A DNA stretch of 64,000 nt from Ceratopteris richardii (taxonomy: Eukaryota; Streptophyta; Polypodiopsida; Polypodiales; Pteridaceae): positions 221,300,496-221,364,495 of the forward strand of contig CM035407.1 of the NCBI GenBank assembly GCA_020310875.1, given 5' to 3'. Below are positions 10,765 through 21,800 of the stretch, in pieces. Each line of letters opens with the position of its first letter. Position 1 is the first letter of the stretch. A model generated the notes under the pieces. That model was not told the origin of the DNA, did no database searches, and worked only from the letters and a program-made list of their open reading frames with translations. A program made the position numbers and the translations under genes.

Positions 10765-12627
10765 TCAAAATGAGAATGATTTGAATGAGGATGGATTATA
10801 AGTGGAGGTAGAGGTGATGACTGTCGTTTCTTCCAAGGTGGGAGGTGGTGGCGGGGGCGGAGAAGGTGGTGATGGAGGATGCTGGGGTGAGATGGGTGAT
10901 GTCTGAACGAAGGTTTCAGCGGAGAGGTCAGTGGTGGTTATGGGGGTGGCTGTGGTCTCAATGGGTACTTCCGGTTCTGTGACGGGTATCCTGATAGTCT
11001 TACCTGCTCGTGGTAATGTGTCCACTCTGCATTTGTCATACCTTACGGACTGGCGGACTGCGGTGTGGACAGCCTCTGGAACTCCTAAGGAGTCTGACAC
11101 TAATTTGAGGGTGTCAATGAAATGTTGGTCCACTCCTTCATCTGATAGCATTTCTTGCATCAAAGCTTGACCTGATACCAGAGAGAGCTGATGCCTTTCT
11201 TGTACTGCTTTGATAGTGTCGTATAGCCTTCGTAGTTGAGCTGTATATGCAGGTGCACCTACAAGTTCTGGCACTTCTTGTTGCTCTTCTTGGTGCTCTT
11301 GATCATACTCCTCCTCATCATCCTCCTGTTCTTCATCTCCGTCATCTTCTTCCTCCACTTCAACAGGTGTGACAGGTGCTTGGGAGGTTGTGGCCTGCGT
11401 TTGTACATTTTCCGCTTGTTGTGCCTCTTCTGCCTCCAGCTCTACATCTTGTAATAGTTGTTCGAAGTCTTCATTAGTGAGTTCGTCCAATGGTGCACCA
11501 CTAGGAAATTCGAGATCCGTTGGGATGGGAGGAAATATCAAGGTGGAACCATCGGTGCTGCGTCTTGGAAGTCGGAGTGTGAATGGTCGGACTCTTCGGG
11601 GTGGCGGGGTGACTTCTGGTGTTAGGGTCGCTCCACGTGGCTGAGCACATGGGACTTGGACCGTGCCTCTCATCTTCTTAGAAGGGGGTCCAGTGGATGT
11701 CCTGCCTCGAAACTGCTCTACCCGATTCCACATCAGGGCTCGTTGGATTGGGATGTCATAAGCCAAACACCTATAGATGATTCTTGTCAGAGCACAGCAA
11801 CCATATAAAACCTGTTTCCGCGGCCAGCGTTTGTGAGCTAAGTGTATCTGATCAATTATCCAGTGGGGTAGGTTGATGGTGAGGCTCTGTGTCTCTGCCA
11901 GATACAGGCTAAACCAAATCTTTTTGTGCGGCATGGTGAATCTATCCTGCGCCGGGAAAGCAAAGTGTTGCATGCACATGCGAAGGTGTATTGCAATATT
12001 AGGCGTCATGGATACCATGTCTTTGAGTTTGGTGAGACTTCGATTCTTCATGTAGTCCGGTACTAGGGTTTCCTTTTCTGTAGGAATATGCATGCCGCGC
12101 ATATCCAGAGCTTCTCTCACCAAATTGTTTGATAGCCTAAACCTCTTGAGCTCATTCCCCTTTGTCAGAGATGGAATCACAAATGAGCTTGCACCTTTTG
12201 GGTTCGGATTTGGAGTCAAGGTGTTGATGAGATAGTAGCATCGCATGAAGTCAGGTTTTGGGAGTCGGGCACTGAAATAGGCACTCAATCCGGCTTTTTC
12301 CCATATCGGACGTAGACTTTCCGCATTTTGTAACTTCTCAAATTCTCTTGTAAAGAAATGGTATCTGCCTTGCTTTCCATTGTAGTCCAACTCTGATTCC
12401 CATAGATACGTTCCTTCCCCCAATGGTCCTGCTACCTCGGTAAACCAATGTGAAGTCTTTCCCACGGGCATGGTGTGGCCACGCGGAGGGTCCGCAATAG
12501 GTATGATTTTGACGGCCTGCAACTCTTCTGGTCTTTCAACAATCTCAGGCAAAACGGGTAAACTGTCCAAGTCCACCACTTGCGGGTTTGTTTCTGTGTG
12601 AGAGCTAGTTCCTGCGGCCTCCGCCAT
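10765..12627 (-). CDS. Gypsy-1 ORF2: accessory protein of unknown function, 620 aa
   Basis: It starts at ATG 12627 (M-A-E-A-A-G-T), 220 bp after the gag-pol stop. Residues about 50-300 form a globular domain with no motif I can name. It contains P-K-P-D-F-M-R-C-Y-Y-L-I-N-T-L, N-L-V-R-E-A-L and M-Q-H-F-A-F-P-A-Q-D. The Gypsy-2 protein at 30506 carries the same series (Y-K-P-D-F-Q-R-F..M-N-T-L, D-L-I-K-E-A-F, H-Q-H-F-C-F-P), so the domain is maintained across diverged families. Then follow a basic stretch (R-P-F-T-L-R-L-P-R-R), a strongly acidic run at residues about 423-450 and a poly-proline segment near 580-600. It ends in TGA, after which the frame stays open into ORF3. Expression would need a spliced or internally initiated RNA. 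It may resemble domains annotated as plant transposon protein, but I could not check. Confidence 0.82.
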   Translation of the reverse strand: MAEAAGTSSHTETNPQVVDLDSLPVLPEIVERPEELQAVKIIPIADPPRGHTMPVGKTSHWFTEVAGPLGEGTYLWESELDYNGKQGRYHFFTREFEKLQNAESLRPIWEKAGLSAYFSARLPKPDFMRCYYLINTLTPNPNPKGASSFVIPSLTKGNELKRFRLSNNLVREALDMRGMHIPTEKETLVPDYMKNRSLTKLKDMVSMTPNIAIHLRMCMQHFAFPAQDRFTMPHKKIWFSLYLAETQSLTINLPHWIIDQIHLAHKRWPRKQVLYGCCALTRIIYRCLAYDIPIQRALMWNRVEQFRGRTSTGPPSKKMRGTVQVPCAQPRGATLTPEVTPPPRRVRPFTLRLPRRSTDGSTLIFPPIPTDLEFPSGAPLDELTNEDFEQLLQDVELEAEEAQQAENVQTQATTSQAPVTPVEVEEEDDGDEEQEDDEEEYDQEHQEEQQEVPELVGAPAYTAQLRRLYDTIKAVQERHQLSLVSGQALMQEMLSDEGVDQHFIDTLKLVSDSLGVPEAVHTAVRQSVRYDKCRVDTLPRAGKTIRIPVTEPEVPIETTATPITTTDLSAETFVQTSPISPQHPPSPPSPPPPPPPTLEETTVITSTSTYNPSSFKSFSF

Positions 12628-12847
12628 GTTGAAAATGTCGCACCTGATTCTGTGAGAATATATGAATAAACGTTAACATTGCAATGGACACAAAAATGAC
12701 ATGGTGTCCCTTGTTACAATATTAACTTAAAGTTCTGGAGTGGTTAGGAGTTAATAAGTGCTCGGTGCTTGTGTGTGTAGTTAGGAGTTAGGTAGACCTA
12801 AGAGCTAAGCGAAATGATGTGATAAGAGTGAAGCAGTTAGTAGGTGG
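12628..12847. other. Gypsy-1 pol-ORF2 spacer
   Basis: 220 bases without a frame. It may hold the splice acceptor or internal start for ORF2, but no signal can be assigned by eye. Confidence 0.5.
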
Positions 12848-15800
12848 TCATGGATTTACAATAGGGTCAGGGGGTTTGTTACAAGTCTTGGGTTGCCAAA
12901 TGCAGTGGATGGGTTTTACTCGTGGTTCCGTAGAGATTCTCGAGAGCTTTATAGGTGTGTCAGCTTTAACCTGAGGCCTTTTAGGGGCCCATCTACAACT
13001 GATTCTGTTCGTGTTCATGTGCCTTGGTGTTGAAAATGAGTGGATGTAGGCTGTGCGAGTGAATGGATCATGCTGTGTAGGGTGTGTTCTTGGTATAGCT
13101 ATCTGAGCCCGCAAACAAGCCTTAGGCACCCAAATTTGTCTTGATTGTGGGCTAGCCTTCATCGACCTTTTGGGCACCCAAATAGATTTCACGTTAGCAG
13201 CAGAATTTCCGAAAGACTTCTTATTAGTGATGTGTTGTTGGTTACTAATAAGAGGCTTTGTCCGTGCGGTTGGCGTGGTTGCAACCGGGTGTTCGCCTTT
13301 TCGCACCCACACTTGGTTCACTTGTTGGGACATTCTGCTGCGCAGGTTCTTTTGATGTCCGGCATAGGTAGTACTCTGCTTCTTTTGCCTTTGCTCCACC
13401 TTTGGTTGTTGCCTCCTTCTGGCCTTTGGAAAAGAAGGGAGTTCCGTTGCATCCCTGACTCCTTTTTTGTAAATATCATTCCTCTGCAACACAGGGTTTT
13501 GAACAAGAACAGCATGGTCATCTTCATGTATACCCCTGGAGGGACCAGGAGTCTGTGCCTTTCCTAGTTCCTTGAGTGTTCCTTTATCCAACTCTATTGT
13601 AATTCGACTATGATTGACCCATACGTGAAGAAGTCCACTTCTTAGGTTTAAGTTGACTGCTTGGTCATACATCCAGTCTTGACCCAAGACAAGAGGTTCA
13701 GTGAGATCCTCATCTTGACACACTAGTGCTTTAACTGTCATTGCCTCATCATGAATGTAGAGGGGAAGTTCCACCTCGCCCATGCAAGGGGTTTCCACGC
13801 CTCCCAATCCTATGAGATATGCTTCCACAGGATTGACAGTTAACTGTAACTCTTGACAGTAAGACACTCTAACAGCACTAGTGGCAGCACCTGAGTCAAT
13901 CAAGGCTTTTACAGTCCTTGCACTCTTTTCTTGTCCTATTTCTAGGGTTACGAAAGGACGTCGATCAGTTATCCTAGGTGAGCTGGTTCCTGCAACTTCA
14001 CACATTGCCATGTGATATCCTTGGTCTGCATAGTCATCTGTCCTAGGCTGCTCTCTACCTTGCCTACGTAATTTCATCCTTCTGATGCGTTCTAAAGCTT
14101 CTGCTTGAGCTTCTTCTCTAATTCGCTTCTCTTCCTCTTTGCGTTTCTTAGCAGTGTTGAGTCGGCTGAGCATTTCCTCCGTGAGGGGTTCCTGATACAA
14201 CTTGACTCTGCATCCGCTAATATAATTAGGGAGAACATCACCCTCTAACATGGCTAGTTGTACTGCTCCACTCGTGGAGATCCTATTGATGATCATAGGT
14301 CCGTAGCCTCTCTTTTCTAGCTTCCTTGCGTGTTGTTTTAGTGTATAGACTAAGACTAGATCTCCTGCTTTCAAACCCTTATCCTTTACGTGGGCATCAA
14401 AGTATGCCTTCTGTCTCTTCTTGGCAGCATATATGCCTGCAGCAGCTCGCAGTCTTGTTTCTCCTAATCGTTCAAGGTCAAAAATTCTAGAGGAGAGCTC
14501 ATGACCTGTCCATTCGTGCTCTTGTGCTACTCTCAATGTAGGGATCAGGAAGTCCAAGGGTAGCACAGCATTTTGGCCAAATACCATCTGAAAGGGAGTG
14601 GCTTGGAGTACCGTTTTGTAGGCCACTCGATATGCCCAAACAGCATGGTGTAGCTGTTTGTCCCAATCAGAGCGTTTAGTGTTCACTAACTTTGTCAGTA
14701 CATTGCATAAGATCTTATTAGTGCTCTCAGCTTGCCCATTAGCTTGAGGGTGATAAGGGGCAGACTTCTTGTGTATTACCAAGAATTCTTGGAGTAGATT
14801 TTCAATCACTTCATTCAAGAAATGAGTGCCTCTATCACTTACAAGCTCTATAGGTAGCCCGTATCTCGTGAATACATTCTCAAACAAGAATTTGGCAGTT
14901 GTTTGAGCATCGTTCTTTGTCGTAGCCTTTACCTCTACCCACTTGGTGAGATAATCTGTTGCCACAATGATGTATTCCGCATGAGAACCCTTAGCTGGGG
15001 GATTAATAGGACCTACAAAGTCTATTCCCCACTTAGAGAATGCACGTCCACCCATCATAGGTTTCAGTGGCATCTCATCTTTGCGTATAGGATACTGAGT
15101 CCTTTGACAGACATCACACCGTTTCACATAGGTATGTGCATCCATGTGAAGGGTAGGCCACCAGAAGCCCGCAAACAATATTGCCTTGATCACCCGATCT
15201 GGTCCAAAGTGTCCTCCTGCTACACCTTGGTGAGCAGTTTCTAAGATCTTAAGATACTCACTTTCATGGACACACAGTCTCAGGTAACCATCCTTACCGC
15301 GTTTGTATAGATTATCACCAACAAGTGAATAATCCTGGGCTTCTTGTTCCAAACTCCTTTTTCTAGCTAGAGTCATGTCTGGAGGGAATGTGTTTGTCCT
15401 CAAGAATGATACTAGGGGTTCACTCCAATCTGGCGCAATGGATACTTGATAGAGAGTGGCATGTTCCACAGGTGGTTTATTGCAACAGATTGGGCATTCC
15501 TTGCACAACTTTTGGACATCCGCTTCCATAGTTGGCCAATGCACTCCGAATCTCTTTAGAGTCTGCAACGTTCGTTGTTTTGAATGGTGTTGCTCTAACG
15601 CACCTACATGTGCTAATTGCAACCATTTAGCGTACTCATCCTCTTCTACGCAACAAGCCAAGATCCCTTGATCTGTGTGCTTGTACATGCTTCCTGCCAT
15701 GATGTGATACTTTTGGGCTTTTACAATCTCTCTATTCCGTGTGTTTACCACTGGATGGCTAGGCCCGTACGTCAATACTGGTACCAATGGTTTAGCCCAC

Positions 15801-18800
15801 TGCGGTACAACTTCCAAATTAAACAAGTAAGCATCAGGAAGGTCATCTGACACTCCTTGTGGGGCTTCTCCCGATGTGAGCCTAGAGAGGTGATCTGCTC
15901 GTAAGTGAGTCCTACCTTTTCTTACCACAACCTCAAAATCATATTCCATTAGCAAGAGAAACCATCTTACTAATCTTCCCGTATTGCATGGCTTGTTTAC
16001 TAAGTACAACAATGCCTGATGGTCTGTAAAAAATTTAAACTTATTTGCAAGCAAATAATGTCTAAACTTTTTAACTGCATATACCATGCCTAATCCTTCT
16101 CGTTCAGTAGTGGTATAATTTCGTTCAGCCGCATTCAATTGTCTACTGGCATAGGCGATTGGAAGATCCATATTACCTTCACCAGTAGGTTGTGCAAGCA
16201 CACATCCAATAGCATAATTGGATGCATCCACATGAACATGGAATGGCTTATTCCAATCTGGTGTGGTCAAGATTGGTGCTGAACATAATCTACGTTTAAG
16301 CTCTTGGAAGGAATTCTCACATTCATCCGTCCACTCAAAGTTTGTCAGAAGTCCGTAAATGGGCTTTGCAATGACAGCATACATGTGTATAAATCGTCGG
16401 TAATAACCACAGTGCCCCATGAAAGCTTGTACTTCCTTGACATTCTTTGGCCTAGGTAGCTCTGCTATGGCTCTCACTTTTTCTTCGTCCGTAGATATGC
16501 CATTCTTTGACACTATGTGTCCTAGAATCTTGCCTTGCCTGACCATAAAAACGCACTTTTCTGGGTTCAGGCAGACTTGATATTCTCTACATTTGTCAAA
16601 GATTTGTCTGAGTTCAGGAATATGGGTTTGTCTAACATTGGAATGAGCACAGAGATCATCAACATAGACTTCTAAACTCTTTCTTAGGAACTCCTTAAAC
16701 ACATGGCACATTAGCCTCTGGAAGGTAGTTGGTGCATTGGTAAGCCCAAATGGCATTACTCTAAAAGCAAAAATGCCCCATTCTGTGGCAAAGGCTGTCT
16801 TATGCTGATCTTCTGGAGCTATGGCTACTTGATTGTAGCCAGAAAATCCATCAAGGAAGTTGTACACTTCCTTGCCTGCCACTCTTTCTAAGAGATGCTC
16901 TGTGATGGGAAGCGGATAGTTATCTCGAATTGTGGCGGCATTAACCTTTTTCAAGTTAATGCACACACGCAGTTTGCCATTCTTCTTGGGCACCACTACG
17001 ATGGGGGACACCCATTCAGTGTGCTCGATTTCATAGATAAATCCAGCTTCAATCAGTCTATCTATTTCTTCTTTGATCTTAGCGGCGTAATTATCGTTAT
17101 ATGTATAAGGCTTTTGCTTAGAGGGTTTAGCATCTGAGGTCATGGGAATAGTGTGTGAGCATATGTCCGGGTCAACCCCTTTCAAATCCTTGTAACTCCA
17201 AGCGAATACATCTCTGTATTCTCTTAGCAAGGCAATCAATTCATGCTCTTCTTCTTCTGTCAGATCATGGCCTATATACGTGCATCTCTCCTCTCCTTCT
17301 TCTATGGCCACTACTATTTTCTTGGTGGTTTCTTTGTTATCATAGGCCTCTCCTGATTGTGCTTCTCGTTTAGGCATTCTTATCATGACTCTCCTGTCAT
17401 CTATCTCATACTTCTTAAAATTTTCTGGGACCTCAAACAAAGATTCTTCCTCCTCTGGTGAGACTTCTTTCTTCTTTCGTTTCTTTCCTTCTTCCTCCGG
17501 GGTCATATGTGTTGCTAATCTTACATCATTTGTAACCTCTCCATGCCTCTGGGGTTGAAATTCCACTTCATGGAAATACTCTTCATCTGATGCAAATGGT
17601 GGGTCCATAATGATTGACTCTAGATCGGAGTCACTTGCATCCTCAAATGCATCAGGGCTAGGTTCGCATTCTTCTAGGACTGCCTCTCCCATGATTGGCT
17701 CTATGGAGAAGACTGAAATATCATAGCCATCCTCATCACAGTGGGGTGTCCATTGTTCTTCGTTGATGGCTACGTCCATTGTTGCTAAGATTTCTGCCCA
17801 ACCGTGAGGTTCAAATTCTTTGTCTGGAAAAACTACAGGTGCATAGGCTGGGTCTTGGATTGATCTATGGGTTTCTTTCGCACCTACCTCTCTGGCTTTC
17901 TCTCTCTTCTCTTCCTCTACTGCTACCTTGCACATCCATAAGTGAGTGTCTTCATGCATCCATGAGGATCCAGACCCTATGGAGTGCACCGATTCTGTAT
18001 CATCTTTGGCTCTATGGATGGGATTCCACTGGATAGGAGGTACATCCCTATGAGAGTAATCTTTGAGATTGACTTTGGTCGTAACACCTAAGTGCTGCAG
18101 GTACAAAGAATTGGTTCCCCAATCCTGTACCACTTGCAACTGTCGCATAAATGGTCTTCCCAAAATCATCTCATAGGCATGATTTTTGCTGAAGTCACAT
18201 ATAGCAAAACTATGCTCAAACTCGACACCACAAGTGGTGAGAGTTATTCCTTCTAGCAATCCTAGGGGTCTCTCTATGTGACCATCGGCCATTTGCAATT
18301 TCATTCTCGTTGGTCTGAGTGCCGGCTTGCCCCAACGCTTCCAAAGGGAAGTGGTGGCAATTGCAACTCCTGCACCTGAGTCCAAAATTGCCTTAGTGGT
18401 GTAGTCCTGGTAGGTAATGGGAAGATAGGTGTTCCCTTCTTCACCTTCACACATATCTCCTATCTTATCCAAGGGAATTTCTGGCACTGTCCTATGGGAT
18501 CCTACCCTGGAACGTGGTTTTGCAACTTCAGTTACTTGACTAGCTACATATTTCCGCGCTTTTGGTCTATCCTTAGGCAGTTCTTCCAAAGTGAGATCGT
18601 GCTGCACTTTGGTGTTCTTTACTATCTCCGTGTTTCTTGGTAGAACTGAGTCGTCGTTCCTTACCATGACTGTCGGTGCTCTCATACATGTGGACTTTGC
18701 TTCCCATGGGCCTGTGAAGTGAGGTAGCTCTTGTATGGAGTTAGACTCGAAGTCCAATCTCTCGTGAGACTGAGTACTCTCATGTTCCCCGTAAATAGAT

Positions 18801-21800
18801 GGGATGTCTTGTGGGAATTGATCGTGTGCATCATCCACAAGTTCAAAAGGAGGAGCGACTTCACTTTCGTTATCCCATTTATCTTCTTGAATCTCTCGCA
18901 GGAAGTCTGGTGCAAACCTATTCATAGAAGAAGAAGTGTCTGGCTCCGTAGAATTAGGCACATAAGCAACCTGGGAAGGAGGGCTTATTCTATCGTTGGC
19001 TCTCTCCTTGTTCCCATAGATGGCTGGAGCACAAGCTTCTTGGGGAGGATGACTTATTCTATTACTTTTCCGAACAGGCTCATGCGCTCTCTGAGAAGGA
19101 GTGTGGGTCACCTGTAGAGGTACATAAGCTTTCGGGGGAGGCTCATGTGACTTTTGGGGGGGAAGATAAGCTTCTTGAGGAGGCACATGGGCTTCCTGAA
19201 GAGGCTGGCTTATCAGTTCTCTTGCCCTCTCCTTTCGTTGAGGGGCAGGTTCCTTCTTTGATTGTGCAATTAACTTCTCTATTCTTTCCAGCAGTCCATC
19301 AAAGTGTAACTGCGTCTTAGCTGAACTAGAAATGTTAAATAGGCGGCTGGCCTCAAACATGGTCTGAGCCAATTCCACCATTTTGGCACAAATCTTAGTT
19401 CGTTCAAGCTCTAGCTCGGCTCTAGGGTAGCACTTTTCATGATCGGTGATGGTTGGCCCTTCTTGGATTCTGGCCTGATATGCTTTAAGCATCATATTAA
19501 GGTCCTCGGGAGTGGGGTCAGCTAGGACTGATCCTACTCTAGGGGGTGGTGGGATTTGATGAGGCGGTGGGGGAAGTGGTGGATTAGATGGAGGTGGGAG
19601 TGGTGGAGGCGGGGTAATGTGAGAGGGAGTTGGAGCTGTGAGTTCAGTTATCCTCGCTTTGGTTTCTCTTATGCTTTCTTCAAGTTCGTTTATCTTTTTT
19701 GCCCATTGTCTTTTCATTCTTTCTCGACTATCTTTCCATGCTCTAGTTCTTTTCTTTGTTACGCTCTCGGTTTCACTCGCCTCTGAGTTCTTTTCCTGGT
19801 TTACCCCTTGATTTTGTTGCAATGCCTGAGCTCTAGTAACCACCTGCACTGGTGCAGTGGAAGTGACACTTCCTGAGGCATCCACAACCAACCCAATCAC
19901 ATTGATAGGAGTGATTTTTGGCGTGTTATTGGGGTTCTTTGGGCAATCTCGTAAGAGATGCTCTTTTCCACAGTCTTGGCAAAAGCCTTGGATCGTCACG
20001 GACTGATTTTGTGTAGGTGCAGGTAAGGGACAATCGCGAATGAAGTGATCCCCCTGACATCGGTAGCATGGTCCTCTAGGAAAGGGTGGTCGTATCTGCC
20101 TAGGTTGAGGCCTAGGGTTGGGGTTTGCATACATGACGTTCGTGTAATCCGACTCCCAACTAGGTTCACTTGGTTCTTCACTATAGTAGGACTCACCATG
20201 TTCTGGAGACTGCATGTAGTAAGCCTGGGGACTATCGACATGTGTAGAATCGAAGCTATGGTCACTCGGGTCACTTTCTGAGATCAATGGGGTTACTGGT
20301 ACTATGGCTCTATTCAGGTTTTCTTCTGCAACAGCATACTTCACTGGAATCACGTTAGCGGGGTTAGGAGGCTGTTGAGCTAGTACTGGTTGAGGTCTCT
20401 GTTGGGCCTGATATGGTTGCTGATAGGTTTGTTGGGGTCTAGCATAGTGTGGTGGTGGAGGGTACTGGTTCTGGTATCTGCCTTGTTGGTAGGGCTGAGG
20501 GTATGGTTGCCTAACTGCCTGTTTGTTGTATGGGCAATCTTGTGCGGTGTGGTTGGTGTACTTCCGTTCTATGGTGCAGTACTGGCTACTAGGGTTAACT
20601 TGGGGTTGAGCCATAATGGGACACACATTTGCCATGTGGTCGCCACCGCATGTATAGCACCTCTTCACAGGGGCAAACCTTGGGATTTGTTTGCCAGTGA
20701 CACCTAATTTCTGAGCTACCTTTTCGGCAAGTTCCTCAATTGATGTGGATTGCGTGGAAGAGTGACTAGATGCACTATCTGAATCTTTGTAGATTTTGGA
20801 GAGCTCTAGTTCTTCCCCTAGGTTATCTTCAATGTCAATGCACATGCGTACACATTCTTCTATGGTCCTAGGGTCCTTCAGATACACATAGGATCTCAAC
20901 TTCGCACTCAGCAATCCATCAAGGAATAAGGCTACTTGTTTAGCAGATGTGGGAAGTTCCGAAATAGGGCACCTTTCAAGATATTGTCTAAATCTTCTTC
21001 CGGCCAATCTGACAGTCTCTTGGGGGGTCTGTTTGAAGCTGTGAATCAATGAGGAGGTATTGTGCCTTATGCCGCTCTTAGAGAACTCTACAATGAATGC
21101 CTCTAGGAGTTGATCTATGCTCCTGAACTGGCGTTCATCTAATGGCTGAAACCATGTAAGAGCTGTGTTCCTAAGGGTTAGACCGAAGGCATTGTACTGC
21201 GTGAACAGATCCTCCACTTGTTCAGCTCTCAAGACTTGCTTGAACTCTGCCACATGATCATGGGGATCTCCTGTGCCGTCAAAGTAATTCTTCATGGACT
21301 TAACTAGCTGGGTGGGTCTCAAGGTTCTTGCATGCTCTCTAGGTCTCGGCAGAGGGAATCCATCTACATTTCTTTGGTTCCTGTGGGCTCTAAGCATCTC
21401 AGGTTCTACCCTATTCGTCTCCGTCCTCGTTCTTTCTCTGCCTACTGGGTTGGCAAAACTTACTTCAGGTCTATCTTTACTTCTGTCTCTTTGCATACCA
21501 TGAGCTTGGGAAGTTCCAGCCCCAGGGTGACCATAGGATACATTTGATCTTGGTTGAGGGAAAATAAATTCACCCTTCCAAGTGTAAGCATGCCTATCAT
21601 TTTCTGTCACCACAAAGATCCGTTCTGAAGCATGATCTAAGTAGGTCACTCTGCCTGGGCTATCCGGATCCTTAAACTCATAGATCATGATGTTTCCTAT
21701 GTCTGTTGGCTGATTAGACTTGTACCTCCAAAAGGCTTCATCTGTTTCTCGATTGAGGAGCAACTCTATGCTCTTGTTGTCTTGGGGGACCCATTCAGGC

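Noticed and set aside
11236-11644. Plus-strand ORFs rich in L, I, F or C, S that look like membrane proteins
   Set aside because: They are antisense to the acidic region of ORF2. Complementing GAA/GAT codons gives F, L, I and S codons.
8209-12627. ORF2/ORF3 as a retroviral envelope gene
   Set aside because: Position fits, but no signal peptide, membrane anchor, glycosylation-rich ectodomain or fusion peptide is visible. The proteins are acidic/proline-rich and coiled-coil.
15000-17000. Chromodomain or archaeal-type RNase H in Gypsy-1 Pol
   Set aside because: I looked for a chromodomain after the integrase and a second RNase H before it. Neither is recognisable; the post-integrase region is the G-Y-G-P domain and the second retropepsin-like domain.
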